DNA of 64,000 nt from Panorpa germanica (taxonomy: Eukaryota > Arthropoda > Insecta > Mecoptera > Panorpidae): NCBI GenBank assembly GCA_963678705.1, contig OY783218.1:4040152-4104151 (forward strand), given 5' to 3'. Under the pieces are notes generated by a model. It had not been told where the DNA came from. It was given only the letters and a program-made list of their open reading frames with translations, and did no database searches. This document shows positions 47,146 to 59,494 of the stretch, in pieces. The stretch's first letter is position 1. Each line of letters begins with the position of its first letter. The position numbers and the translations under genes are program-made.

Positions 47146-47353
47146 TCTTTCTGGACGTCCAGATAAATTTGAACCAATTATCCAGTTCCCAAAATGTTCA
47201 TCGACACACCACTATTTATTAAAATGCAGACTGTTAAATGCATGAACCGAATGCAGTCAAGTTGGTTTTTTATTTTCTTTATTTATACAACTTCCAAAAT
47301 GCATCGACGACGACCAGGACCTATCTCGCAGAACGTTTAATTTAATGACGCTT

Positions 47354-47381
47354 TACACACACACTCACACACACACACACC
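47354..47381. repeat. (CA)n microsatellite
   Basis: Short imperfect CA dinucleotide tract. Confidence 0.8.
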
Positions 47382-47703
47382 CATACATACACAGATGCAT
47401 AAATGCACATTTAATGCAATACTCAACTTGAATGCATATAATATTCATTACATTGTTTTATATTTATTTTTTTTAAATTTATTTATTCTTTTATTAATTT
47501 TAAATTACTTTAATATTGGTACTACATGTGCAAATTCATGTATTATGTGCAGTTAGGGTTACCAACCTTAAAAAAGAACTCTGATCAAAATTAGAGACTC
47601 AAAACGAATACTGTTCCATTCTATTTGTTCATATCTTTTTCTTGCACCTTTGAAAATATTTAGAAAATAATCAAAATTTTGTTTTGAGGAAATATAAATA
47701 ACG

Positions 47704-47943
47704 GTGCATGCCGAAACAAAATTTGGTATTGAAGAGAGGGGCAGTAGATACTGGGGAGAGGAAGAGCAACGATCCAAGATGTGTGGCAAGAGAGAGGAAA
47801 CATTAGAGCATGTTAAGAATAGGTATAAGGAGAAGATTGAAAGCGAAGTAGACTTGATAAAAATCCTGCAAAAGAGGGAGAAGTTGATGAATGAGGTTAG
47901 AAACAAGAGAAGGGAAAATAAATACAAAAGCGATAAAGCATGA
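47704..47943 (+). pseudogene. non-LTR retrotransposon ORF2 C-terminal remnant
   Basis: The plus-strand frame contains RYWGEEEQRSKMCGKREE followed by TLEHVKNRYKEK. This matches the usual tail of arthropod non-LTR retrotransposon polyproteins (RYWE-rich segment, C-x2-C-G-x-E-E-T-x-E-H-x-C), though the first Cys and the last Cys are lost. Only the last about 80 residues survive, consistent with 5' truncation on insertion. Confidence 0.6.
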
Positions 47944-48342
47944 TAGTTGGTAGGGTATAAACTAATTCGATAGAAAAAAGAACACGGCATCAGAGCCGGA
48001 TGGAGTCACTGGGACATCGAAGGAGCGGAGGCGCCTAATTATTTTCCGAATAAAAGGAACAATTTTTTTACGTCTTTCAAAAATTTATTGCCAACAAATT
48101 GCCAAAATTATTTCAACAAAGAATGTAGTAATTAGTCAAAGTCAAATACAATTTATTAAAACTAAATTATAGTGTTAACGGATTTAACTTTGCAAGCTTT
48201 TTTCGACGAAAAGTCGTTGATGATTTCGCTGAATCTAGGTTATTTCTTTTTATATCTATTGTGGGAGCCCCTCTCTTGTGGAGGCTCCGGGCCAGTAGTA
48301 CCGCGTGCTCTACCTCAAATCCGAGCCTGCAAGCCACTATCG

Positions 48343-48628
48343 CCCTGTAAATATTTTGGAGTAAATTCTATTTCATTACTTTTCATGAGTTTTTAGTCAT
48401 GAACGCGTTTGTTTTCAGTCGTTCATAGGGAATGTCTCTTTTATGAGCTACAGACGACGCAACGACTGCTCACTGTTAAATAAAAGCGACTCCTGTGACA
48501 GGTAGGAAATCAATTTGAACTAAAATTGATTTTCTGTGTGTTGCTCCAACCTGTGAAACGTTAGAATTGAAATGTACGAGTGACTAGAACTTCACCTAGC
48601 CATTCTATTTCACAAAATGTTTACTGGG
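48343..48628 (+). mobile_element. CCCAGTAAAC-family element, short form (286 bp)
   Basis: Starts CCCTGTAAATATTTTGGAGT and ends AAATGTTTACTGGG, with CG on both sides (48341-48342, 48629-48630). The first 120 bases match the start of the long copies at 8730 and 11581, and the end matches theirs too, so it is an internal-deletion derivative. Confidence 0.85.
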
Positions 48629-48631
48629 CGA

Positions 48632-49980
48632 CTTTGTAACTTATTAGAAATTGAATCAGAACCGAACTGGAGCGTAAGAGCAAAATAAATATATTCTGGT
48701 ACAATAGATTCTAGATAATGAAATAAAAAACTTTCGAATGTCAAATATGAATTGGCAAAAAGGTCGACAAAACGTGTCCTTTCCAACATTAAGGATGTAC
48801 ATCAGACAACATATCTAAAAAGAACCTCTTCTTCTCAAAGGAGAACGGTTGGCAACCTTTTCATTTGTTATCTCGCATATAGCATTGTAGTGTTGGTAAG
48901 TACTTTTTATGTAGAGGGCATTTACACCGGTCACGTAGTTTGGGCGATGCGTACTTTAAAACTTGAGGTGGCAACGCCCTTACTTAGGAACCAGTACCTT
49001 CAAAAAATCAAAGGTTTTGCAAAAATTCACTGCATCAAAGAATAATCATGTGTGTGTTTTCTTATGCATTACTTACAATAAAATTGTTCCTTAGATTATT
49101 AATTAAAACTATTTAATTTACTAAATTATCATTAAAAAAGGTTCCTTTTAAGGAATTTAAAATATATATATCTGTGTTTAGCGGGTATAGTGTATAGGAG
49201 CATATAATGGTTCGCATTGACTTTATTGTGAGAGGGAAGGTATATGCAGCGAGTACTATGGTTTTAGTTGTATTATCAGTATGGTTATTCGTACAAACAC
49301 TGTATTGCCGTCATTGTGTAATTTACCAGCGTCATAGAGTAATTTGTTATCATTGATTGGAAGATCTAGTGACCCATTAGAATCCTACGTAACAAATGGA
49401 GGTTACTTCGAAGAGCTACCCTAGTAATGTTGACATGTATGCTGATTTAAGTTTCATTCCCGTCAATTAGGAGCCCATTTGATAGGAACAATGACCACAT
49501 ATGGATACTTACTTTAAGAAGGTGGTCTTAGGTCTAAGTAAACAATAAAACTCAATAATTTATTCAGTGATGATAGTAAACAAATAAACTATCAATAGTA
49601 TTGTGACAATAAAATATGCATGTGAATATTTATAAATAACTGGCCAATGACTTTAACACTTCTAGAATTGGGGAAGCCATGTTTTTAACCCCGAGTGATT
49701 TGTGTATTTTTGACATTGGGAATTCTTTACTACGCAATAGTAATGAACAATATTATTTTTAACGTTGGGCAAGTCCGCTTCTGAAACAAATTCAGTTAAT
49801 TATAAAAGGTAGGAGCTTTAACCAAGGTCCTAATATATCAACGATGGAAGTTAATTTTGTGTTAACTGAGTTAATTTTTATTTTAAGACCGTTTGGGTCT
49901 ATTTCGATATAACAAAACCCCCACTAAACACAGTTACGTGTATTTTAGGTTTAACTAACATAATATTTTAAAGAAAATAA
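48632..49980. other. gene-free region
   Basis: A 97-codon frame at 48752-49045 has a hydrophobic middle segment (LFICYLAYSIVVLVSTFYV) but no recognised homology, and it may be chance. Otherwise AT-rich. Confidence 0.4.
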
Positions 49981-49982
49981 GG

Positions 49983-50415
49983 GTGAAAAGTATAAAGAAG
50001 GGGGTGTGGGAAGAGTATTTTGAAAGGAATGGAATGGCGATCGAGGAGGCAGAGAGAAGAAGAGAAGGAGGCGCAAGTGTGGAAGAGGAGCTAACGAGAA
50101 GGGATAAGGATATACAGCAACAGGAAAGAATGGAAAAATCGAGAAAAGCAATTACTATACAAGATATAAAAGGATTTGAGAAAGTAATATACCTCAGTAC
50201 TTAATAGAAAAAGACATAATAAACATAAGAAGGACAGCAAGATTTAGATTGGGAAATGAGGAAAAACGAAACAGATACTGGGAAAGTAGAGAGGAAAGAA
50301 TGTGTAGAGTGTACGGAACAGAGGACGAAACACTGGAGCACATTAAGTTTGATTGTAAGGAAAAAGTAGGGAGTGAGATGAATATTAGGCAGCTCTTAAA
50401 AGGGGGCAAGAAATA
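49983..50415 (+). pseudogene. non-LTR retrotransposon ORF2 C-terminal remnant, frameshifted
   Basis: The first frame (49983-50204) is charged (EEAERRREGG). After a frame change, the sequence reads RFRLGNEEKRNRYWESREER, then MCRVYGTEDETLEHIKFDC. This is the C-terminal Cys/His tail of non-LTR retrotransposons with one Cys changed to Tyr. It is a dead 5'-truncated copy related to that at 47704-47943. Confidence 0.7.
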
Positions 50416-50479
50416 ATATAAATATAGATGGATGGCAGAAATAACTAGATGAATGTAATATATGTACTATATATTACAT

Positions 50480-50750
50480 TTATGTACTATACTGCGACAT
50501 AAACATGCGACATCCAACATTTATATATCTTCATTCATAAGTTTACGTTATTTAGACATGAGTGTACTGCGACACAAATAAAACCCTTACTTATGCTATT
50601 TTTTAAAATTCTAGGTAACAAAAACAAAACAAAAATGTTTCAAAGCTATCATCTAAAGAAATTACGGTTTCGAATGTAATCCTAATCAGCCTCCAGCATA
50701 ATCTCATTGTGTGTTGACGTTTTTCTAAATGTTTAGTAAATAAATAAAAA
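50480..50750 (+). repeat. unclassified dispersed repeat, short copy
   Basis: Deleted version of 25530-26350; shares GCGACATCCAACATTTATAT at the left and the CGAATGTAATC / CATTGTGTGTTGA block at the right. Confidence 0.5.
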
Positions 50751-52585
50751 ATAATTGAAAATGGTGTTTAAGTATAATCATTATTGGGTAATAATTTACA
50801 TTACCAAAAATTGTCAACTACATAAAAGTTTTTCGTTTAAGAAAATGCTAAATTAAAACTCAAAATGGACTTACTTCACTTTCAAAATTAGTAGCTCATA
50901 TAATATAGAAGAAAGTTTATAACCTTGACTGGACCTTTGATAAACAATACTATATAACGAGTACGAGTAGTACTGAAATATAAAAAATAAATACACATGC
51001 TGACATCTGCATACATTTAATCAAAATTAAACCATTTTTAAGTTGTTTAATACATGTTTCAAATGACTTACTTTTTCAAAATAAGAGAACAAGAGGGTCT
51101 GGTGAATAAGATCTTTGCTGAGGTATTACCTATAGACAATTAAAACTAATCAAAGTTTGATTAGTGACCAGTCTTTCATTTTTATAAGAAATGGGAACCT
51201 ACTTTGTCAGAGCGCCACTGGATATATGCGCTTTAATAAATAGCTTTCTACCATAACGAAATATCATAAATAGTACCACGCATTCAAGCAACTAACCAGG
51301 TTCGCTGGATACTGGATTTCTTCATAGACAGATTGAGGCATTTAACTATTTGTTATATCTGATATTTTATTAAACTTTTTGACTACACAACTTCTCGTTA
51401 GATTTGATAATTTATGCTTCAATGTCTTCAGGATAGATTTTGAATGAAAATAGAGTTTTTTAAGGGTCTCAACGAATGAACAAACTACTGGTTTAATATT
51501 TATGTTAGTGATAATTAGCAAGAGGTGAATTTAGTGGAGCCTTTTAGAATTTATAGAAACCGTCATAAATAAATAAGGCAAACAAAGTGGGCCTTTCTAA
51601 GAACATGCTAGAAAAAATACTTATTTATTTTTAAGCGTTTTGGTGCATCCCAAGTAGTAAATTGCAGTATAGTTTCGCACTTACTAGCTTGCCCCAAGTT
51701 AATTGCAAGTTAATTTTCTACTTCTCATATAGAAAATTGTCTTGGAGTGTAATTAAACACTTATTACTATTTTTTACATAGTGAAAAAGATATTGCGTCA
51801 CTACTAGAGTTTTAGTCTAGAATGAAAGAGTATAAATAAGAGTAAGAGTATTCCTTCAGAGTAAAAGTAAGGGGCTTCCTCCAGAAATTGAGAGGAATGA
51901 TAGTCATGTAAATTTTCTCGTGTTCGCTCTTTGTACCGAGAAATCATGCAAAACGTGTTGTAACATGTTTCTAAATCGAAAACGCCATTAGAAAAATTAA
52001 TGAAGTTTACTCACTGATGTATTTGTAAAGAGATTTTTCTGATAACAATCTAAAGTTTCCGCCCAAATGAGTTTAGAGTTTTCTGAACAGAAATATTCCT
52101 GAGAATGGAATGTGATTTATGCAGAATCGCTTGATGTTCCAAAGAACGGGTTAATCTATGAATAGAAAAAATAAAAGAATCTAAAGAAGAATTCATAAAA
52201 TTTTCATAAAACAATTTTATCTCTGAAATATTTATGAACTTTAAATATATCTAATTTATTTACTTATAAGAAAAAGTAAGTAAATCTTTTAGGCCCTTAA
52301 TTTGTATTTAAGGAATGCATTTCTCTATTTTTTACTATCACTTTATTTAAACCTTACTTCTGAGTTGAAGGTTAGAGAAAGTTATTTTTGAAGGTCGCAT
52401 ATTAGAGATATAGAGTTCGATTTGTCATATGTAGCATCCAAAGAACGTAGGGTTATTGATCCCTATAATTTATACGTACCTTGAGATAATATGTAGGGCA
52501 CCAATATTTGATTTTCTTGAGTTTTTAAATTGTTCAATAAGGTTTTTAACAAACTCTTTTTGTGATGTAAATCTTACAATTAACA
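50751..52585. other. gene-free AT-rich region
   Basis: No coding or RNA gene seen. One block at 51665-51760 belongs to the GTAGAAAAT/AGACAATTTTC dispersed family described at 19540-19900. Confidence 0.5.
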
Positions 52586-52589
52586 TGAA

Positions 52590-52715
52590 CAGGGCCGCCC
52601 CAGAGAGAAATTTGTTGAATTCTTCATTATGTTTTTGTTTCCCTCCTCTTTAAATTAATTTACAACAGGTGCGTCTTCTTTACAGTTTGGCGCCCCAAAT
52701 CTCTGACTGGCCCTG
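52590..52715. mobile_element. possible 126-bp hAT MITE
   Basis: CAGGGCCGCCCCAGAGA at the left is inverted at the right as TCTCTGACTGGCCCTG. No clean 8-bp duplication was found, so the call is tentative. Confidence 0.45.
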
Positions 52716-52727
52716 AGTATCGTGACT

Positions 52728-53358
52728 AATGGGCTTGTGTCCTCATTTTTTAGTGGTCGATTTTTGAATTGTTGATTGAGATTGATGTTAATAAATGTGT
52801 ATTGGTGAGTCTATTTTATTAAATGTCTAAATATTGACGGAGATATAGCAATTAAAAGTTTGAATTGTAGTTTTAGCGCTAGAATTGGTGGCCATATTTG
52901 TATGACGTGAAATGCATTTTAACGTCAGTTATTTGTTGAGTAGGTCAGTGCTGTGGTAATGTTCTGTAGCTGTTAGTAGTCAAATAATCAAGTCAAATCA
53001 AAGAATAATAAGTTTTTATTTTATTTAACCCTGCATACATAATATTGAAATTTGATTATTCCTTGAAATAGCTGTAAATAATATTTGATATTTTGATATA
53101 AAAATACATATAGCAGAGATTTATGAGCTGTAAGGTTGGTAACCTTACACAAGGATTGTGATGTCACATGCACTTGGAATGTGTACAACGTTGAATCCCT
53201 TTAATAATTAAAGAGAAAAAATAACTTTTTAATTGTTAATATCTCCTAACATATAAGGAGTTATTAAAAAATATTTGAACATTTGAGGTTCTAGAAACCC
53301 ACTTTATCAATATATAGTACACTTTTATAGAAATTAAGACATAGGACATAAGCCCATT
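52728..53358 (-). mobile_element. GGGCTTGTGTCC-family MITE, full length
   Basis: From AATGGGCTTGTGTCCTCATT to GGACATAAGCCCATT, 631 bp; internal GTAAGGTTGGTAACCTTAC palindrome intact. Confidence 0.9.
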
Positions 53359-55045
53359 AAAGCATAGTACATAGAAACGAAATACAATAAATATTACTTT
53401 ACAAATATACGCAGCTTGGCTTAGACCCTTGGCTTTTTACGTGTGTGATATCATTTGTAGTTTCTAGGGAACATGTTATAGACATATTAAACTCATCATT
53501 CAAGATGATTTTGACTGCTTGTTATTATTTGTTAATCAAGGTAAGCTAAGAAGCACACTATTTATATAGAGTTTAAAAATCCCTATACTTCTAATCGAAG
53601 ATTTACACTCACTATAGGTTTGTTTCTTATCTTGAACGAAGTATTAAGAAGTTGATTCTTTTGTCGCAATATATGACAGCAGCACTGCTTCAATACGATG
53701 TCGATATGAAAATAGGCGACGTGAATAAAACTTATCATTAAGGGTCTTTAAAATTATCGTATGTAGTACCGTTTGTTAATAAACGTTAATAATCATAACA
53801 AAAGCTAGCTATTACGTTAATGATGTTATCTAATATACATCGCTTTGTGATCTAGTTAACTGCTTTTTGTAAAATAATTCTACCCTATTGGACATTAGCT
53901 AACCTATAACAGTTTTTAAAATACCTCTTTAATGAATACTTAATCTTACGTAGTTCTTTTTAAGGTTTAAAGTTTATTAGAATAGTTATAAAATAAGACC
54001 TTTTCTGATTAAATATTGTTATGATTTACTAAGAAATGTTATTAGGTAAATTATTACATGATTGTAAGGTATATTTCGATGCTATTCCTATCATCGACGA
54101 CCTTCTACTATGGTGGCAGTAATTATGGTATCGTAGCCTCATATATGTAAACTATACCGGTTCCTAATAAGTTTATGATTATGTGTATACATAATCAATT
54201 TAATTTGATATCAATCTAGCTTAAAAAATATAAGTCTGGCCCAAGGGTCGAACCCGAAGACACAGCTGTCTAGCTTCAAACAGCAAGTCTTGCCCACTGT
54301 CTCGTCAATGTTATATTACGTAAATATGAGAATGTTTAAATACAACTAAGGTTCTCCTTGTGTTTTTACCACTTGATATTTCTAACTGATGCATTATTTA
54401 AATAAGAAATAATTGCTTGCATATACATATAAACATATACATACATACAGCAACTCGTATCTATAGCTTTCTTTATACATTAGAATCTTTTACTAAATAA
54501 AGTTTGTTTTTAAATACATCATCAGACAGTGTGGTACAACTATCGTATTCGTATAGTATACTTCGATTTTTATGTATATTATTCTGAGCAGTATTTGGGA
54601 TTTTCAAAAACGATACATCTTCTTCAACAGTCTGAACATGTTTTCCTCCAGATTTCCATTCGTTTCAGGAAAGAATCGTTGTAACAAAAACACATCCCCT
54701 TGACGAGATTAAGGCTCCCTTGATGCTACATTTAGAACTTGTACGATATTTTTATTATTAGCTTTTATTTAAATAGCTGTTAGTGAATAATAATGAATTG
54801 TCGTAGATAATTTGAGGTTAGAAATATATAGAACTTCGAACGCGTGCAGTTTCGTCAATTATGAATATTTATATTTAATATTTTATGTAATTGATAACAC
54901 AGGTGTGTTCGATTAATCCACAGTCCACACTTGTTTCTGAAATATGACAAATGATAAAAATTTTGACACATTCATTTAAATAAAATAAAAGTTAGGTTAT
55001 TACAATTACTTGTTTATTGTAGCATAAATACTTGGCAACATATTG
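53359..55045. other. gene-free AT-rich region
   Basis: No frame of note. Contains a probable tRNA-derived SINE fragment at about 54235-54310. Confidence 0.5.
54235..54310 (-). repeat. tRNA-derived SINE or tRNA-pseudogene fragment
   Basis: On the minus strand, GACGAGACAGTGGGCAAGA resembles an A box and GGGTTCGACCC a B box, at about the spacing of a pol III internal promoter. The cloverleaf is not intact, so a functional tRNA is unlikely. No poly(A)-like tail seen. Confidence 0.4.
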
Positions 55046-55053
55046 TTAAGTAT

Positions 55054-55240
55054 CCTGTAAACATTTGGTGAAGTGCCCTTTTTGTGACGTTTCTATCACT
55101 ATTTCACTTCAATTATAGTTCGCATCAACTTTATCTTCATTTGTATTCCGACAGGTGGAGTGGTCCGTCATCTGTAGCCGATAAAACAGACTTTTCACAT
55201 GAACGATTGTGAGAAACTGTCTGAAACTGTAATAAAAGTT
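55054..55240 (-). mobile_element. truncated CCCAGTAAAC-family short element
   Basis: Reads CCTGTAAACATTTGGTGAAG then matches the reverse complement of 41538-41799 through TCATTTGTATTCCGACAGGTGG; the far end is lost. Confidence 0.7.
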
Positions 55241-55508
55241 CTGATACGTTCATACAGAGCATTGTAGGTTATGTTTTAATGTCATTGTCGTCAACGCATG
55301 TGTCAACAGCACCTCGAACATAGCCTAATACCGCTACGAAAGGATGCTACGAACACCTTCTAATGCTGGACGCTGGATGGTTGGACGTATCGTGTGGTCG
55401 TTGCTGGTCTTTTGACCCGCGTCAAAAGGAATTTTTTTTATCCCCATCCCACACTTGATTCACATGTCATGCACTGCTGCACGTGAAAGTTTTTGTTAAA
55501 CTGTGTCA

Positions 55509-55801
55509 CCCAGTAAACATTTGGTGAAATAGAATTGCTAGGTGAAGTTCTAGTCACTCGTAAATTTCAATTCTAACGTTTCACAAGTTGGAGCAACACA
55601 CAGAAAATCAATTTTAGTTCAAATTGATTCCCTACCTGTTACAGGAGTCGTTTTTATTCAACAGTGAACAGTCGTTGCGCCGTCTGTAGCTCATAAAAGA
55701 GACGTCCCTATTTACAGCTGAATAGAAAACAAATGCATGACAAAAAACTCATGAAAAGCAATAGAAATGAAATAGAATTTACTACAAAATGTTTACTGGG
55801 T
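55509..55801 (-). mobile_element. CCCAGTAAAC-family element, short form (293 bp)
   Basis: Starts CCCAGTAAACATTTGGTG and ends AAAATGTTTACTGGG; it is the reverse-oriented sister of 48343-48628. The flanks are CA and TA, a one-base mismatch from a 2-bp duplication. Confidence 0.8.
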
Positions 55802-57533
55802 AGTGTCAATAATATCAACAAATTATTAAAATAAATAAATCATTCGGATCAAACATTCGTTTCACCGTCTAGTAAGAAACTTGTCATGTCAATCTTCCAA
55901 TATTTGACTCACACGCTGGTGGCATTTGCATTAAACATTTACCGCATTGTTTGGTACCGGCTTAAGCAAATAAACCGTCGTCTCTCGTATAAGGATTGCG
56001 AGTGTTTGCTGAATAAGCACGGGTTTTGAGTTCGATTATATCGAGAAGCTATAAAAAAGATGAATTATTTATTCCACTAAAATTTTTCAAAAATTATAAA
56101 GTTACTTTTGGGCTACTTAACTATCACTTTAATTTATTATCAATATTTCCTACTGCTCACAATTTCCTCCAGAAGATGTTTATAAAATAAATAATGTTCC
56201 ATTTACTAATTTACATATTAAATAAATATCTTTTTTTTTCTTCTTCAAATTATAAAACCACAAGCTCTGGGAGCACAAGCAATCCTTATTCTTCACAAAA
56301 CCGTTGTCAATACTTCCTCAATACATTTTAGGAGTAATACAACCCAAAAAACGACGCCCATCCTTCCCTTTCTTCCCGTTCAGTACCGTCTCCCTGCTTG
56401 TCCTTTTACCACCACCAATCCACTCTTCAGGGAGGCTTCAAGGGGGTGAATCGTTTCTTTTTTGCGGTAAAAAATGGTGCCTTTCCTATTTTGGATTCCA
56501 CAAATCCACTTATTATACTGAAAGTTTTTCCAATGCGGTGTTTCGGCTCTTCGGGTGTTTCTATTCCAAAACGTTTTCTGTAGTCTACAGACCTATAGAT
56601 ATAGCTGTAGCTCCAGCTCCAGCTTCAGTTCGAAGAAACATTTTATGGAGAAAAGTACACTGTTAAATTAAGAACAAAACAATCATATTTTAATTTATTA
56701 GACGCAATAAAATGAATGAGAATTAGTAAAAGTATCAGGCTGTAAGTGTCCTATTACTGTATTATAAATTTGTTGAGTTGCATTTATGAGTTAGCTGAGT
56801 ATTGCATCAGAAAGAAGATACAGTTTTACATATAACTCACTAAAGTACTAGAGGATATCTGTTTCAAGAATCAAAAAGTAGACAGAGATAAGACCATTAA
56901 ATATTTGAAATTCTTATTGTCCACTCAATTGTTGTCCGCCATGATTATTAACAGATGTCAGAACCAATTTAATAATATTAAATACTTTCTGTTTGTGTTG
57001 CTCGAGACTGCTGTAAATATTATTTAACATATTTGAATATACATACCGTATAAGTATGTTACATTTTTAACAGGTTAAGAAAAACGTTTACTAATAAATC
57101 CCGAAGATTCAGAATTGTTGACTGTTTAGAATCCAAGATAATTAATAACAAAGATAGTAACTTTCAGGCTCACCTCCCATTTGAACCAGGTAAAGCCTCC
57201 AGTCCGTCCAACTATTTTCTATTATATACAAAAATCTCTCGATAGAATTTTGAAAAAATTTAGGAGATTAAGAAAAATGTTTTTGAAACAAATCAAAAAC
57301 AAATAGCATTTTAACGTTTTGTATTCGAGATATGTATAATAATTTAAAATATCTTTTTTTTTCTGAACACTGCGCGCAAAATTATCTCAAGTAGTGTAGA
57401 ATAATGCATTTTTTGCAACGTAGGCATGTCACCGTAATCAAAAATATGTGATAGTAGGCATGTGTGGGTATTCGTGTGCAGAGGATTTGAATGTCTGATA
57501 ATGTTGCGGCTATACTATACCACGCTGGAATTA
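55802..57533. other. gene-free region
   Basis: A 120-codon frame at 56304-56666 is Pro/Phe/Ser-rich without family features. The segment 57062-57363 is an internal fragment of the transposon at 62193-62740. Confidence 0.45.
57062..57363 (-). repeat. internal fragment of the TTCAAATATAAACCGG MITE (inverted)
   Basis: Reverse complement of about 62362-62640: TCTCTCGATAGAATTTTGAA, TTTACTAATAAATCC-like and GTATTCGAGAT blocks are shared. It lacks the terminal repeats. Confidence 0.7.
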
Positions 57534-57720
57534 CCCAGTAAACATTTTGCAGTCACTTTGACATCATATTGAAGATGCGTATGACTTTTTTATCATGAAA
57601 GAGTTTATTAACAGTTCAGTTTCTCACAGTCGTTCAATGAAATGTCTATTTTATCGGCTACAAATGGCGAAACCACTCCATCTGTCGGAATACAAATGAA
57701 GATAAAGTTGATGCGAACCA
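57534..57720 (+). mobile_element. truncated CCCAGTAAAC-family short element
   Basis: Matches the first 180 bases of 41538-41799 (CCCAGTAAACATTTTGCAGT start, through GATAAAGTTGATGCGAAC) and then stops abruptly. Confidence 0.8.
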
Positions 57721-57834
57721 GGGTACTATCACTTAGAGTAAAATTATTTGACATGGAATAAGCTGCTTTAGGCGACCCCTATTGGGATATTATATCTTCT
57801 ATGAACTAAAATTCTCTGCGACTCAACATCTGAA

Positions 57835-57899
57835 GAGAAGGAAGGGTGAAGGGAGTGAAGTGTAAACTTTTAATAGTACTCCCTTCACTCTTCCTTCTC
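57835..57899 (+). repeat. 22-bp stem hairpin (possible small-RNA precursor)
   Basis: The left arm GAGAAGGAAGGGTGAAGG continues GAGT (57835-57856), and the right arm ACTCCCTTCACTCTTCCTTC continues TC (57878-57899). The loop is 21 bases. The only non-Watson-Crick position is a G opposite T, which is a G-U pair in plus-strand RNA. Confidence 0.6.
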
Positions 57900-58020
57900 G
57901 GTATGGTCACTACTTTAATAATAGGTGTATATAGTACAATTTTACAGAAACTTATATTTAAATAACTTAAACAAGTTTAACAGTGTAAAAATGTTCAACG
58001 ACATACTTGGGTAGCATATT

Positions 58021-58022
<2 letters not shown>

Positions 58023-58095
<73 letters not shown>
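58023..58095. repeat. (TA)n microsatellite
   Basis: About 73 bases of nearly pure TA. Confidence 0.95.
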
Positions 58096-58101
<6 letters not shown>

Positions 58102-59468
58102 AAATATATAAACCATTATATATATACAATTTCTTGGTACTTGGAAAATAGCAATAGCATTCAGAGAGTTAACTGCAGAGTGTGGAACACTGGATCTCCA
58201 GCTTCGGCACCGCCAACTCTACCATACAATGCTACTTCGTCATCGAAGGAGAGGTAAGAGTAGTAGAGAAGCAGCCATATTGGTTTTCTCTCAGTAGCTT
58301 CAGTTCGCAATCGCAATTTGAGAGACATTATTGATATTCTGTGGTACTATAAACTGTCATAGAGATGTATGCAGAGATAATGTATACGTATATTTAATTT
58401 ATACACCCGTAATTCAAATTACAGACGTATAAGAAGAAGAAGAATATGTATATGTATAATATTTCTATCATATTTACAAATCTAGTGGCAGTACCACTCG
58501 ACTATGCTGAATATAAGCCCGATTCCTGTAGTCCACATATATTCTCCGACTGACAGATGAAATGAATTTACAATCTTAAAGTATGTATGTGCAATAATGG
58601 CACTATTTTAAGTAATACTAATGAAAACAAATTAGAACGCCTGATTAGACGGCAAAACAACTAGCACAAACTAATCGTGTTGCTGAAGCAATTTTTGTTT
58701 ATAAAACATGATTTTATAAAGATGTATAGAGCTAAAAAGTATGTAATATATTAAAATATCTTTGACAGTTAACTAATTAGCAAATAATAAGTTTTATGAC
58801 AACTAATAAATGTACCTATTAGTTTAGTTAAACTTTTAACAGATAGATGGCGAAATTTTTAGCGATGAATCTTTGCTAAGCAAAGAAGAAAAAGAAGAAA
58901 TGCATTCTTGGTTCCATCAAATGTGTTTATTTACAAAACGTATTAGTTGCATTTCTAATAAAAATATAAATTTGGTGGAAAATATTGAACCAATTATTAT
59001 TAGAAGTGTTTTATTTTGTAATTAAACTATTTGTGAATGTGTAAAAATAATAACTTGGGTGTGAAAGTGAAATAAAAATAATTGTCAGTGAAAATAAATT
59101 TGGAAACTTGTTGCAACTAGTAGATTCTATGTATTGTTTTTGGGACCTGTCATGTAAATTAATTTGTCTTAATATTTAAATTGAATGGTGTGACATTTAT
59201 AAAACAAATAGTAGTAATTTACGGGTTATATATTATGAGAAATGTCCGAACAATGCTAGTACATTTTGGCAAGTTCTTTATTGACATTGCGTTGTGACTG
59301 TATTTATTCTTATTAGAAAATTTACATTCACTATTTCAGTATAAGGTGTTCTGTTTTACATAAGTTAGTATCTTTATCGGTTTATATTGATATACGTGTA
59401 AACCAATGTTAATACCTTAAGTTAAAGAAAAACTAAATTATAACCTCAAAGTGTTGTACAGTGTTGGA

Positions 59469-59494
59469 ATGAGTTTACAAAGCAGCTATCACCG
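59469..59494 (+). CDS. possible first coding exon of a downstream plus-strand gene
   Basis: A short frame MSLQSSYH starts with ATG after TGTTGGA and ends at a strong 5' splice site, ACCG then GTGAGTTTG. No later exon could be identified before 64000, so the gene, if real, would continue beyond the window. Chance is a serious alternative. Confidence 0.22.

Noticed and set aside
47568..47990. 140-codon minus-strand frame rich in Leu, Phe and Ser
   Set aside because: Antisense to the non-LTR retrotransposon remnant at 47704-47943, whose plus-strand frame has recognisable residues.
48752..49045. 97-codon frame with a hydrophobic segment
   Set aside because: No recognised family, no promoter or splice context; may be chance in a transposon-rich area.
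56304..56666. 120-codon Pro/Phe-rich frame
   Set aside because: Low-complexity composition and a competing overlapping frame; no family features.
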